DNA of 64,000 bases. Source: Kutzneria buriramensis. GTDB lineage: Bacteria > Actinomycetota > Actinomycetes > Mycobacteriales > Pseudonocardiaceae. Position numbers and translations under genes: made by a program. The notes beneath the pieces are model-generated. The model was not told the origin of the DNA. It did no database searches and was given only the letters and a program-made list of their open reading frames with translations. Positions 26,231-35,791 of this stretch are shown in pieces. The first letter of the stretch is position 1. The number at the start of each line of letters is the position of its first letter. The DNA lies in contig NZ_QUNO01000002.1 in the NCBI RefSeq assembly GCF_003387475.1, positions 434,001-498,000 on the forward strand, read 5' to 3'.

Positions 26231-27246
26231 GCGGCACCCAGGACCTGGCCCTGCCCGAGCGCCGCCGCCGGGCCGGCGGCGGCATGACCGCCGTCCGAGA
26301 ACTGGGCATCCTGATCGCGCTGGCGGTCGTCGTCGGCGTGACGGCGCTGGTGAACCCGCTCTTCCTGAGCGGGCAGGGCATCCGCGACCTGCTGCTGAAC
26401 GCCTGCCTGGTGGCGCTGCTGACCGTCGGCCAGACGATGGTGGTGATCACCCGGAACGTGGACCTGTCGGTGGGCTCGGTGCTCGGGTTCTCCGCCTTCC
26501 TCACCGGCGACACGTTCTCGGTCGACCCGGCGCTGGCGATCGTCGTCGGCATCGGGGTCGGCGCGCTGTGCGGGCTGCTCAACGGCGCGCTGGTGGCGGC
26601 CGGCAAGGTGCCGAGCCTGGTGGTCACCCTCGGCACGCTGTACGTGATCCGCGGCCTCGACTACGCCTGGGCGCAGGGCCGGCAGATCAACGCCGCCAAC
26701 CTGCCGGACGGCTTCCTGGCGCTGGGCAGCGCCGGCGTGCTCGGCGTCCCGTACCTCGTGATCATCACGGTGATCGTGCTGGCCGTCGCCGCGCTGCACC
26801 TGAGCAGCTACCGCAGCGGCCGCGAGCTGTACGCGATCGGATCCAACCCGGAGGCGGCGGTGCTGGTCGGAATTCCGGTGGGGCGCCGCGTGTTCACGGC
26901 GTTCCTGGTGTCCGGCGCGGTCGCCGGCCTCGCCGGCGTGCTGTGGGCCGCCCGGTACGGCACGGTCGACGCCACCGCCGGCACGGGCCTGGAACTCCAG
27001 GTGGTGTCGGCGGTCGTGGTCGGCGGCGTGGCGATCTTCGGCGGCAGCGGGACCGTCGTGGGTGCGGCGCTCGGCGCGTTGCTGCTGACGACGATCGGCA
27101 GCGCGCTGGAAGTCCTGCACATCACGGCGTTCTGGCAGCAGGCGATCACCGGCGCGCTGCTGCTCGCGGCGATCGCCCTGGACCGGGCCGTCGCGCTGCG
27201 GCAGGCCGCGGCGCTGCGCCGGCAGTCGAGGGGAGTGAGCGCATGA
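26227..27246 (+). CDS. rhaP: L-rhamnose ABC transporter permease 1
   Basis: 339 residues of the CUT2 permease family with about eight to ten transmembrane segments. Signature pieces are [14 protein letters not shown] near residue 79, [29 protein letters not shown] and the [22 protein letters not shown] loop and helix near the end. ATG 26227 overlaps the ATPase stop and the TGA overlaps the next gene. It pairs with the second permease to form the membrane channel. Its N-terminus has a charged extension ([13 protein letters not shown]). Confidence 0.9.
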   Translation: MSGTQDLALPERRRRAGGGMTAVRELGILIALAVVVGVTALVNPLFLSGQGIRDLLLNACLVALLTVGQTMVVITRNVDLSVGSVLGFSAFLTGDTFSVDPALAIVVGIGVGALCGLLNGALVAAGKVPSLVVTLGTLYVIRGLDYAWAQGRQINAANLPDGFLALGSAGVLGVPYLVIITVIVLAVAALHLSSYRSGRELYAIGSNPEAAVLVGIPVGRRVFTAFLVSGAVAGLAGVLWAARYGTVDATAGTGLELQVVSAVVVGGVAIFGGSGTVVGAALGALLLTTIGSALEVLHITAFWQQAITGALLLAAIALDRAVALRQAAALRRQSRGVSA

Positions 27247-28193
27247 AACGCCTGTTGCGCTGGGAAAGCGCCCTGTTCGTGCTGCTGGTGCTGATCGCGG
27301 TGATCGGCTCGGCCGCCACCGGCGGCCTGTTCCTCACCGGCAACAGCCTGTTCCACCTCGGTCTGGACGTCGGTGAGATCGCCCTCATCGCGCTGCCGCT
27401 GACGCTGGTGATCGTGGCGGCGGAGATCGACCTGTCGGTGGCGTCGGTGCTGGGCCTGTCCAGCGCGCTGATCGGCACGCTGTGGAACGCGGGGTGGCCG
27501 CTGGAGGCGATCCTGCCGTTCGTGCTCGTCGTCGGGGCGTTGTGCGGGGCCTTCAACGGTTTTCTGGTGACGAAGCTGGGCCTGCCGTCGCTCGCGGTCA
27601 CCATCGGCACGCTCGCGCTGTACCGGGGTCTGGCGCTGGTCGTGCTCGGCGACCAGGCCGTGGCCGACTTCCCCTACAGCTACACGCAGTTCGGCACCGC
27701 GCCCATACCCGGCACCTGGATCCCTTACCCCATGGTGCTTTTCGTGCTGCTGGCGGTGGTCTTCGGGTTGCTGCTGCACGCGACGGCGTTCGGGCGCGCG
27801 GTGTTCGCCATCGGCGCCAACGAGGAAGCGGCCCGGTTCTCCGGGATCCGGGTCAAGCGGACCAAGCTCATCCTGTTCACGCTGACCGGCGCGGTCTCCT
27901 CGCTCGCCGGCGTCGTCTACACCCTGCGGTTCGTCAGCGCCCGCGCCGACAACGGCACCGGCCTGGAGCTGGCCGTCGTGGCGGCCGTGCTGCTCGGCGG
28001 CGTGTCCATCTTCGGCGGCCGCGGCACGATCTTCGGCGTCATCCTCGCCGTGCTGGTGCTCGGCGGCCTGCGCACCGCGCTGATCCTGGGCGACACCTCG
28101 ACGGAGGTGCTCACCCTGGTGACCGGAATCCTGCTACTGGCCAGCGTGCTCGCGCCGGCCGTGACCAAGCGTCTGACGAGAGGCACCTCATGA
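27243..28193 (+). CDS. rhaQ: L-rhamnose ABC transporter permease 2
   Basis: 316 residues, a paralogue of the preceding permease. IDLSVASVLGLSSALIG, VTIGTLALYRGLALV, FAIGANEEAARFSGI and GGVSIFGGRGTIFGVILAVLVLGGL match the CUT2 pattern. Having two different permeases fits the rhizobial rhaSTPQ importer rather than the homodimeric ribose type. ATG 27243 lies in an ATGA overlap, and its own TGA overlaps the start of the binding protein. Confidence 0.9.
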   Translation: MKRLLRWESALFVLLVLIAVIGSAATGGLFLTGNSLFHLGLDVGEIALIALPLTLVIVAAEIDLSVASVLGLSSALIGTLWNAGWPLEAILPFVLVVGALCGAFNGFLVTKLGLPSLAVTIGTLALYRGLALVVLGDQAVADFPYSYTQFGTAPIPGTWIPYPMVLFVLLAVVFGLLLHATAFGRAVFAIGANEEAARFSGIRVKRTKLILFTLTGAVSSLAGVVYTLRFVSARADNGTGLELAVVAAVLLGGVSIFGGRGTIFGVILAVLVLGGLRTALILGDTSTEVLTLVTGILLLASVLAPAVTKRLTRGTS

Positions 28194-29257
28194 AACGAAC
28201 GGTCATCGTGCTCTCGGCCGCCCTGCTGCTGGCGGCCCCGGCGCTGACTGCCTGCGGTGGCACCACGAAGAACAACTCCGGCGGCGACACCGGCGGCGGC
28301 CAGACGCAGACCACCGCCAACCCGAACGCGACCAGCGCCAAGGACCTGAAGATCACCTTCCTGCCCAAGCAGGTCAACAACCCGTACTTCACGGTGGCGC
28401 AGGGCGGGGCGCAGAAGGCGGCGCAGGCGCTGGGCGAGCAGTTCAAGGCCACCGGCCCGTCCGACGCCGACGCGTCCTCGCAGGTCACCTACATCAACAC
28501 GGCCTCGCAGCAGGGCCAGAACATCCTGCTGCTGGCGGCCAACGACAGCAACGCGGTCGCGCCGGCGCTGAAGTCCGCGCGGCAGCAGGGCATGAAGGTG
28601 GTGACCTTCGACTCGGACGCCGCCGCCGACTCCCGGGACGTGTTCATCAACCAGGCCACCGCGCAGTCGATCGCGCAGAGCCAGGTGAAGCTGATCTCCG
28701 ACGCGATCGGCGGCGCCGGCGAGATCGCCATCCTGTCGGCGACGGCGAACGCCACCAACCAGAACGCCTGGATCGCCATCATGAAGCAGGAGCTGGCCAA
28801 GCCGCAGTACGCCAACCTCAAGCTGGACGAGATCGCCTACGGCAACGACGACGACCAGACCTCGTTCCAGAAGACGCAGGGCCTGTTGCAGGCGCATCCC
28901 AACCTCAAGGGCATCATCTCGCCGACCACGGTCGGCGTCGCGGCGGCCGCGCGCTACCTGGACTCCTCCTCGTACAAGGGAAAGGTCGCGCTGACCGGCC
29001 TGGGCACGCCCAACCAGATGCGCAAGTTCCTCCAGGACGGCACGGTCGGCTCGGTCGAGCTGTGGGACCCGGCCCAGCTGGGCGAGCTCGCCACGTACGC
29101 GGCGGTGGCGCTGGCCTCCGGGCAGATCACCGGCAAGCAGGGCGAGAAGTTCAAGGCCGGCGAGCTCGGCGAGTACACCATCGGCGCCAACGGCGAGGTG
29201 GTGCTCGGCGACCCGGTGACCTTCACCAAGGACAACGTCGACAAGTACAACTTCTGA
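28190..29257 (+). CDS. rhaS: L-rhamnose ABC transporter substrate-binding lipoprotein
   Basis: 355 residues. A lipoprotein signal peptide ends in LTACGG, with lipidated Cys22. A Gly/Thr/Asn-rich linker follows to about residue 50, then a periplasmic-binding-protein type 1 fold with FLPKQVNNPYFTVAQGGAQK, VTFDSDA and GIISPTTVGVAAAARYL, typical of rhamnose/autoinducer-2-like binders. It captures the sugar outside the membrane for the RhaT/P/Q complex. ATG 28190 overlaps the permease stop. Confidence 0.92.
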   Translation: MKRTVIVLSAALLLAAPALTACGGTTKNNSGGDTGGGQTQTTANPNATSAKDLKITFLPKQVNNPYFTVAQGGAQKAAQALGEQFKATGPSDADASSQVTYINTASQQGQNILLLAANDSNAVAPALKSARQQGMKVVTFDSDAAADSRDVFINQATAQSIAQSQVKLISDAIGGAGEIAILSATANATNQNAWIAIMKQELAKPQYANLKLDEIAYGNDDDQTSFQKTQGLLQAHPNLKGIISPTTVGVAAAARYLDSSSYKGKVALTGLGTPNQMRKFLQDGTVGSVELWDPAQLGELATYAAVALASGQITGKQGEKFKAGELGEYTIGANGEVVLGDPVTFTKDNVDKYNF

Positions 29258-29275
29258 CACATGGGGAGAGCTGCC

Positions 29276-30433
29276 GTGGAAGGCGTGAAGGCGCAGCTGC
29301 GCGGGCACCGGATCGAGACGCCGTCGTGGGCCTACGGCAACTCCGGCACCAGATTCAAGGTGTACGCGCAGGCCGGCGTGCCGCGGACGCCGCAGGAGAA
29401 GATCGCCGACGCGGCGAAGGTGCACGAGCTGACCGGGGTCGCCCCGAGCATCGCGCTGCACATCCCGTGGGACCGGGTCGACGACTATCCGGCGCTGGCC
29501 CGCTTCGCCGCCGACCACGGCATCACCCTCGGAGCCATCAACCCCAACGTGTTCCAGGAGGACGACTACCGGCTCGGCAGCGTCTGCAACCCCGATCCCA
29601 CGATCCGCCGCAAGGCGACCGACCACCTGCTGGAGTGCGTGGAGATCGGGGTGCAGACGGGGTCGACCATCCTGTCGCTGTGGTTCGCCGACGGCACCAA
29701 CTATCCCGGCCAGGACTCGATCCGGGCCCGGCAGGACCGGCTGGCCGAGGCGCTGTCCGAAGTGTACGGTCAGCTGCCCGACGGGATGCGGATGCTGGTG
29801 GAGTACAAGCTGTTCGAGCCCAGCTTCTACACCATGGACCTGCCGGACTGGGGCACCTCGTTCGCGCACTGCGTGAACCTGGGCCCCAAGGCGCAGGTGC
29901 TCGTGGACACCGGCCACCACGCGCCCGGCACCAACATCGAGTTCATCGTGGCGCTGCTGCTGCGGGCCGGCAAGCTCGGCGGCTTCCACTTCAACAGCCG
30001 GTTCTACGCCGACGACGACCTGATGGTGGGCGCGGCCGACCCGTTCCAGCTGTTCCGCATCATGCACGAGATCGCCGCCGCGGGCGCCCTGGCCCCCGAG
30101 GCGAACGTGGCGTTCATGCTGGACCAGTGCCACAACATCGAGCCGAAGGTGCCGGCGATGATCCGGTCGGTGCTCAATGTGCAGGAGGCCACCGCCAAGG
30201 CGCTGCTGGTGGACCGCGAGGCGCTGGCCAAGGCGCAGGCGGAAGGTGACGTGCTCGGCGCGAACGCGGCGCTGATGGACGCCTACAACACCGACGTCCG
30301 GCCGCTGCTCGCGGAGCTGCGGGCCGAGGACGGGCTCGACCCGGACCCGATCGGGGCCTACCGCCGGTCCGGCTACCAGCAGAAGATCGAGGCCGAGCGG
30401 GTCGGCGGCTCGGCGATGGGATGGGGCGCGTGA
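29276..30433 (+). CDS. rhaI: L-rhamnose isomerase
   Basis: 385 residues of the xylose-isomerase-like TIM barrel. It converts L-rhamnose to L-rhamnulose and belongs to the Pseudomonas stutzeri-type RhaI. Metal-site motifs are [25 protein letters not shown] and [15 protein letters not shown] prefer GTG 29276, which has GGGGAGAG 5 bases upstream. ATG 29261 is in frame but that ribosome site would lie inside it. It is the only operon gene with a gap before it (18 bases). Its TGA overlaps the next GTG. Confidence 0.93.
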   Translation: MEGVKAQLRGHRIETPSWAYGNSGTRFKVYAQAGVPRTPQEKIADAAKVHELTGVAPSIALHIPWDRVDDYPALARFAADHGITLGAINPNVFQEDDYRLGSVCNPDPTIRRKATDHLLECVEIGVQTGSTILSLWFADGTNYPGQDSIRARQDRLAEALSEVYGQLPDGMRMLVEYKLFEPSFYTMDLPDWGTSFAHCVNLGPKAQVLVDTGHHAPGTNIEFIVALLLRAGKLGGFHFNSRFYADDDLMVGAADPFQLFRIMHEIAAAGALAPEANVAFMLDQCHNIEPKVPAMIRSVLNVQEATAKALLVDREALAKAQAEGDVLGANAALMDAYNTDVRPLLAELRAEDGLDPDPIGAYRRSGYQQKIEAERVGGSAMGWGA

Positions 30434-32475
30434 ACCCGGAAGTCGCAGCTCAACACCAGATATCGGCGCTGCTCGACCGCGCGCACGCGATCGGCGCGGA
30501 CCGGCGCAACACCAACTACGCCGGCGGCAACGCGTCGTGCAAGGCGGTGGACCGCGACCCGGTCACCGGCGGCGACGTGGAACTGATGTGGGTCAAGGGA
30601 TCCGGCGGCGATCTCGGCACGCTGACCGAGGCCGGGCTGGCCGTGCTGCGGCTGGACCGGTTGCGGGCCATGGTGGACGTGTATCCGGGCGTGGACCGCG
30701 AGGACGAGATGGTCGCCGCCTTCGACTTCTGCCTGCACGGCAAGGGCGGGGCCGCGCCGTCGATCGACACCGCCATGCACGGCCTGGTCGACGCCGCGCA
30801 CGTCGACCACCTGCACCCGGACGCCGGCATCGCGCTGGCGACGGCGGCGGACGGGCCGGCGCTGACCCGGGAGTGCTTCGGCGACCGGGTGGCGTGGGTG
30901 GACTGGCGGCGGCCGGGTTTCCAGCTGGGGCTGGACATCGCCGAGATCAAGCGGGCCAATCCGGCGGCGATCGGCGTGATCCTCGGCGGACACGGCATCA
31001 CCGCGTGGGGCGCGACGCCGCAGGAGTGCCAGGCCAACTCGCTGGAGATCATCCGCCGGGCGCAGGAGTTCCTGGACGCCCGAGGCTCGGCGGAGCCGTT
31101 CGGGCCGGTCGTGCCGGCGTGGCAGGCGCTGGCGCCGGACGCCCGCCGGGAGCGGGCGGCGGCGCTGGCGCCGGTGATCCGCGGGCTGGTGTCGACCGAT
31201 CACCGTCAGGTCGGGCACTTCACGGATTCCCCCGAGGTGCTGGAGTTCCTGGCCGGGACGAAGGCGCCGGCGCTGGCCGCGCTGGGCACCTCGTGCCCGG
31301 ATCACTTCCTGCGCACCAAGGTCCGGCCGCTGATCCTGGACACCGCGGCGGACGCCGCGTTCGAGGACGTGGTGGAGCGGCTGCGGGTGCTGCACCACGA
31401 CTACCGCGAGGACTACCGGGCCTACTACGGGCGCCACGCGTCGGCGGACTCGCCGGCCATGCGCGGGGCGGATCCGGCGATCGTGCTGGTGCCGGGCATC
31501 GGAATGTTCTCCTTCGGCGCGGACGAGCAGACCGCCCGCGTGGCCGGGGAGTTCTACGTCAACGCGATCAATGTGATGCGCGGGGCCGAGTCGGTGTCCC
31601 GGTACGCGCCGATCCCGGAGAGCGAGAAGTTCCGGATCGAGTACTGGGAGCTGGAGGAGGCCAAGCTGCGCCGGCGCCCCAAGCCGAAGCCGCTGTCCTC
31701 GCGGGTGGCGTTCGTGACCGGCGGCGGGTCCGGCATCGGCCGCGCGACCGCCCTGCGGCTGGCCGCCGAGGGCGCGTGCGTCGCCGTCGCGGACCGGGAT
31801 CTCGCCGCGGCGGAGTCGGTGGCCAAGGAGATCGGCGACGCGGCGGTGGCGTTGCAGGTCGACGTCTCGTCGTCCTGGGCCGTCGAGGCGGCGATCTCCG
31901 CCGCCTGCCTGGCGTTCGGCGGCATCGACCTCGTGGTGAACAACGCCGGCCTGTCGATCTCGAAGCCGCTGGTGGACACCACCGACGAGGACTGGGACCG
32001 TCAGCACGGCGTGATGGCGCGGGGGTCTTTCCTCGTGTCGAGGGCGGCCGCCCGAACGATGATCGCGCAGGGCATCGGCGGCGACATCGTCTACGTGGTC
32101 AGCAAGAACGCCGTGTTCGCCGGGCCGAACAACGTCGCCTACGGGTCGGCGAAGGCCGATCAGGCGCACCAGGTCCGGCTGCTCGCCGCCGAGTTGTCCG
32201 CGCACGGGATCCGCGTCAACGGCGTCAATCCCGACGCGGTGGTGCGGGGTTCCGGGATCTTCTCGTCGGGTTGGGGCGCGCAGCGGGCGGCGGTGTACGG
32301 GGTGCCGGAGGAGAAGCTCGGCGAGTACTACGCGCAGCGGACCCTGTTGAAGGAGGAGGTGCTGCCCGAGCACGTCGCCGCCGCGATCTTCGTGCTGGTC
32401 GGCGGCGAGCTGTCCCGGACGACCGGCCTGCACGTGCCGGTCGACGCCGGTGTCGCCGCGGCCTTCCTGCGATGA
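30430..32475 (+). CDS. Bifunctional rhamnulose-1-phosphate aldolase / short-chain dehydrogenase
   Basis: 681 residues, two enzymes in one chain. Residues about 1-400 are a class II aldolase: [30 protein letters not shown] with metal histidines and [11 protein letters not shown]. It would split L-rhamnulose-1-phosphate into dihydroxyacetone phosphate and L-lactaldehyde. Residues about 425-681 are an [15 protein letters not shown] for NAD binding, NNAG, and a YGSAKADQ active-site Tyr-Lys pair, probably lactaldehyde dehydrogenase. GTG 30430 overlaps the isomerase TGA. ATG 30421 is an in-frame alternative. This fusion is common in rhamnose loci that lack a separate aldA. Confidence 0.92.
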   Translation: MNPEVAAQHQISALLDRAHAIGADRRNTNYAGGNASCKAVDRDPVTGGDVELMWVKGSGGDLGTLTEAGLAVLRLDRLRAMVDVYPGVDREDEMVAAFDFCLHGKGGAAPSIDTAMHGLVDAAHVDHLHPDAGIALATAADGPALTRECFGDRVAWVDWRRPGFQLGLDIAEIKRANPAAIGVILGGHGITAWGATPQECQANSLEIIRRAQEFLDARGSAEPFGPVVPAWQALAPDARRERAAALAPVIRGLVSTDHRQVGHFTDSPEVLEFLAGTKAPALAALGTSCPDHFLRTKVRPLILDTAADAAFEDVVERLRVLHHDYREDYRAYYGRHASADSPAMRGADPAIVLVPGIGMFSFGADEQTARVAGEFYVNAINVMRGAESVSRYAPIPESEKFRIEYWELEEAKLRRRPKPKPLSSRVAFVTGGGSGIGRATALRLAAEGACVAVADRDLAAAESVAKEIGDAAVALQVDVSSSWAVEAAISAACLAFGGIDLVVNNAGLSISKPLVDTTDEDWDRQHGVMARGSFLVSRAAARTMIAQGIGGDIVYVVSKNAVFAGPNNVAYGSAKADQAHQVRLLAAELSAHGIRVNGVNPDAVVRGSGIFSSGWGAQRAAVYGVPEEKLGEYYAQRTLLKEEVLPEHVAAAIFVLVGGELSRTTGLHVPVDAGVAAAFLR

Positions 32476-33791
32476 CAGGGGATTTCGCGGCCGTCGATCT
32501 CGGCGCGTCCAGCGGGCGGGTGATGCTCGGACGCGTCGAGGCCGACGGCCTCTCGCTGCGGGAGGTGTCCCGGTTCTCCTACCGGCCGACGGTTCGGGAC
32601 GGGGCGTTGCGGTGGGACGCGGCGCTGCTGCGGCGATCCGTGGTGGATGGCTTGCGGGGCCTGGACGTTCGCAGCATCGGCATCGACTCGTGGGCCGTCG
32701 ACTACGGGCTGCTGGACGCTCACGGTGAACTGCTCGCCGACCCGGTGTGCTATCGGGATTCCCGCACCGACGGCATGGTGGACCGGGTGCGGGTGCCCGC
32801 CGCCGAGCTGTACGGCATCACCGGCATCCAGCTTCTGCCCATCAACACCTTGTACCAGCTCATGGCCGATCCGTTGGCGCAGAAGGCATCCACTCTGCTG
32901 CTGATCCCGGATCTCGTCGCGTACTGGCTGACCGGCGAGATCGGGGCCGAGCACACCAACGCCTCCACCACCCAACTGCTCGACGTCCACACCGGACAGT
33001 GGGCCACGGATCTCATGTCCCGGCTGGGGGTTCCCGTCGGCCTGTTCCCGCCGATCCGCCAGCCGGGCTCGGTCATCGGCGGCAACGTCGTCGCCGTCGG
33101 CTCGCACGACACCGCCTCTGCGGTCTACGCCGTGCCGGCCACCACCGATCGCTTCGCCTACATCTCCTGCGGCACCTGGTCGTTGGTCGGCGTGGAGCTG
33201 GACCGGCCGGTGCTGACCGCCGACAGCCTCGCCGCCAACTTCACCAACGAGGCCGGCATCGGCGGCACCATCCGGTATCTGCGCAATGTCATGGGTCTGT
33301 GGCTGCTGGAGGAGTGCCTGCGGATCTGGGGCCTGGACCGAAATCCATTGCTCCAGGCCGCCGGTTCTCTGCCGCGCCGTGCGGTCATCGACGTGAACGC
33401 GCCGGAGTTCCTGCCGCCCGGCGACATGCCCGCCCGGATCACCACCGCCTGTCGGCAGACCGGGCAGCCCGTGCCGGAACAGCCGGCGGAGATCATCCGC
33501 TGCATCCTCGACAGCCTCGCCGCCGCCTACCGCGACACCCTGTTGGACGCGCAACGCCTGTCCGGCAAGGAGATCGACGTCGTGCACATCGTCGGCGGCG
33601 GTTCGCGGAACGCCCTGCTCTGCCAGCTCACCGCCGACGCGTGCGGCCTGCCGGTGCTCGCTGGCCCCGTCGAGGCCACCGCCCTGGGAAACGTGCTGGT
33701 GCAGGCCGGCGTCACCGATCCCCGCCGCCTCGTCGCCGCCACCCAGGAGATCCACCGGTACGAGCCTGGTCAGCCGAAGGTGAAGTCGTAG
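32472..33791 (+). CDS. rhaB: Rhamnulokinase
   Basis: 439 residues of the FGGY kinase family; phosphorylates L-rhamnulose with ATP. The phosphate-1 motif is VDLGASSGRVMLG, followed by IGIDSWAVDYGLLD, QLLPINTLYQLMA, GSHDTASA and ISCGTWSLVG. The adenosine motif is HIVGGGSRNALLCQLTADA. ATG 32472 overlaps the aldolase stop (ATGA). It is the last gene of the operon, and its 3' end overlaps the convergent dipZ-like gene by 22 bases, leaving no room for a classical terminator. No rhamnose mutarotase (rhaM) is present. Confidence 0.93.
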   Translation: MTGDFAAVDLGASSGRVMLGRVEADGLSLREVSRFSYRPTVRDGALRWDAALLRRSVVDGLRGLDVRSIGIDSWAVDYGLLDAHGELLADPVCYRDSRTDGMVDRVRVPAAELYGITGIQLLPINTLYQLMADPLAQKASTLLLIPDLVAYWLTGEIGAEHTNASTTQLLDVHTGQWATDLMSRLGVPVGLFPPIRQPGSVIGGNVVAVGSHDTASAVYAVPATTDRFAYISCGTWSLVGVELDRPVLTADSLAANFTNEAGIGGTIRYLRNVMGLWLLEECLRIWGLDRNPLLQAAGSLPRRAVIDVNAPEFLPPGDMPARITTACRQTGQPVPEQPAEIIRCILDSLAAAYRDTLLDAQRLSGKEIDVVHIVGGGSRNALLCQLTADACGLPVLAGPVEATALGNVLVQAGVTDPRRLVAATQEIHRYEPGQPKVKS

Positions 33792-35467
33792 GCGTCGATG
33801 CCCGGCGTCAACGACAGCGTCATGGTCGAGCGCTGGTACGGGCCGTTGTTCACGAGGGTGTAGAGCTTCGGCACGCCGGAGACGGCGATGGTCTGGGTGG
33901 TCCTGCCGTCCACCTGGACCGTCACCGTGCCCGAGCCGCCGAGCACGAGGTACACGTACTTGGCCTGGTAGCTGAGTTCCAGCTGCGCACCGGGCCCGGA
34001 CGTCAGCGACTCGGCGTCGGCGGCCTTCCACGCCCCGGCCAGCGCGAACGTGTCCGGTTGCAGCGCCGGCGGGAACTGGAACATCTGTGTCGAACCCCCG
34101 CTCGGCGTCCCGCCGCTCACGTGCAGCGGCGCGTACTGCGACCCCAGGTACGTCTCCGGTGTCTGCTGCTCGGACGGGGTCGTGTCGGCGACCTCGGTCG
34201 CCGCCGGCAGGTCCACAGTGGACGATGCGGAGGTCAGCAGCTGCCGGATCAGCTGCTCGGTGCCGGAGTAGTCGCCCTCGCCGAAGTTCACGTGCCGGAC
34301 GTGGCCGGTGGCATCGACGAGGTACTCGGCCGGCCAGTACTGGTTCCCGAACGCGTTCCACGTCGCGTAGTTGTTGTCCACGGCGATCGGGTACTTGACC
34401 CCCAGCGCCGCGGCCTGCGCCTTGATGTTGCCGGTGTCGTGCTCGAAGGCGAACTCCGGCGTGTGCACGCCGATGATCTCCAGCCCCGCCCGGTGGTATG
34501 CGGAGTACCACGACTCCACGTGTGGCAGCGTCCGCTGGCAGTTGATGCAGCTGTACGTCCAGAAGTCGATCAGCGTCACCTTGCCGTGCAGCCCGGCCAG
34601 CGTCAGCGGCGAGGAGTTGAGCCACGACGTGATGCCGGTCAGGTCCGGCGCCTTGCCGCAGTCCTGGAGCGTCGTCCCGCCGGGCTGGCAGTTCACGCCG
34701 GGAACGGTGGCGTTGTCCGTGCCGCCCGAGCCGGCGCCCGGAGTGGTGAGTTTGTGCAGCTGGCCCTGCGCCTCGGAATTGCCCTCCACCGACTGCTGCA
34801 ACGCACTCGTGTATCCGGGCACCGCCGTCTGCAATCCGTCGGTGAGGTTGAACGCGATCGCCACCGCGACCACCAGCATCACCGCGCCGCTGACGGTACG
34901 GAATCCGCGGGCCCGGCTGCGAATGGCGCCGACACGGCGGGTGATGGCATCGCCGGCGACCGCGAGAACGAGCAGCGGCACGCCCGCGCCGACGGCGAAT
35001 GCGGCGGTCAGCGCCAGCCCGTCGACGCTGAACGTGTGATTGGCGCCGATCACCGCGATGGTCGCCAGCACCGGACCGGCACACGGCACGAATAGCAGTC
35101 CGAGTCCGAGACCGAGCACGATTCCGTTGCCGTTGGGATTCACCGGGCGGTTGCCCAGCCGCGCGAACGGCCGTTCCAGCAGATCGCCGAACCGCGGCCA
35201 GATCAGGGCCACGCCGATCAGCACCAGTACCGCTATCCCGGCGTCGCGCAACAGGGTCTGCGGCAGCCCCAGCGCGGTCAGCACCAGCGAGCCGAACAGC
35301 GTGGACAGCGCGAAACTGAGCACGAGGCCGGCGATCACCAGGTACGGCCGCCATTTGCGGCGCTGGGGGCCGCCGGAGGTGAGCACGACCGGCAGCACCG
35401 GCAGCACACACGGGGAAAGGCTCGTGATCACCCCGGCCAGGAATCCCACGACGACCAACGTGACCAT
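33770..35467 (-). CDS. dipZ: DipZ-type CcdA/thioredoxin fusion protein
   Basis: About 565 residues. The N-terminal CcdA/DsbD-like membrane part has around six helices and the redox cysteines in SLSPCVLPVLP and LLFVPCAGPVLA. A TlpA/AhpC-like thioredoxin domain follows outside, with FWTYSCINCQRTLPH, the CxxC typical of DipZ, near residues 301-304. A C-terminal beta-sandwich (FTFG end) is probably carbohydrate-binding-like. It carries reducing power across the membrane to extracytoplasmic thiols. Start ATG 35467 is chosen because the hydrophobic segment follows directly; no strong ribosome site is seen. Confidence 0.92.
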   Translation of the reverse strand: MVTLVVVGFLAGVITSLSPCVLPVLPVVLTSGGPQRRKWRPYLVIAGLVLSFALSTLFGSLVLTALGLPQTLLRDAGIAVLVLIGVALIWPRFGDLLERPFARLGNRPVNPNGNGIVLGLGLGLLFVPCAGPVLATIAVIGANHTFSVDGLALTAAFAVGAGVPLLVLAVAGDAITRRVGAIRSRARGFRTVSGAVMLVVAVAIAFNLTDGLQTAVPGYTSALQQSVEGNSEAQGQLHKLTTPGAGSGGTDNATVPGVNCQPGGTTLQDCGKAPDLTGITSWLNSSPLTLAGLHGKVTLIDFWTYSCINCQRTLPHVESWYSAYHRAGLEIIGVHTPEFAFEHDTGNIKAQAAALGVKYPIAVDNNYATWNAFGNQYWPAEYLVDATGHVRHVNFGEGDYSGTEQLIRQLLTSASSTVDLPAATEVADTTPSEQQTPETYLGSQYAPLHVSGGTPSGGSTQMFQFPPALQPDTFALAGAWKAADAESLTSGPGAQLELSYQAKYVYLVLGGSGTVTVQVDGRTTQTIAVSGVPKLYTLVNNGPYQRSTMTLSLTPGIDAYDFTFG

Positions 35468-35791
35468 GCGTGCAATGCTAGTGCCCGAACACACACCGCC
35501 GCGGTTACCGATCTCTTACGGCGGCCGGCGCAAGGGCTGTGCTACGGTACGCGCTTGGCCGGTTTCGTATCGTGATCATGACGATCGGGACCGCTTCTAC
35601 GCCATTTTCGCGGCGGGCGCCAGTCGCCGTTCGGGCGCAATAGCACATTGCTGTTAACAGTTACAACGGCGTTCTGCCCGATAACGCGTATTCGTCCGAA
35701 AATGCCCTCCTTTCTGCCGTACTTCGCGTGCGGATCGCCACATAGGCTCCCGCGGTCCGATGTGGATTCGCCCGGAGTGAGGTGTGCGCGG
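35468..35791. other. Divergent regulatory gap, dipZ / protease
   Basis: 324 bases, less GC-rich than the flanks. It must hold both divergent promoters. Visible features are ATCGT/ACGAT arms around tgatcatg (35569-35585), a ttaacagtta segment near 35655 and tacggtacgc near 35543. No coding sequence is supported; in-frame codons upstream of the protease ATG lack a ribosome site. Confidence 0.45.
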
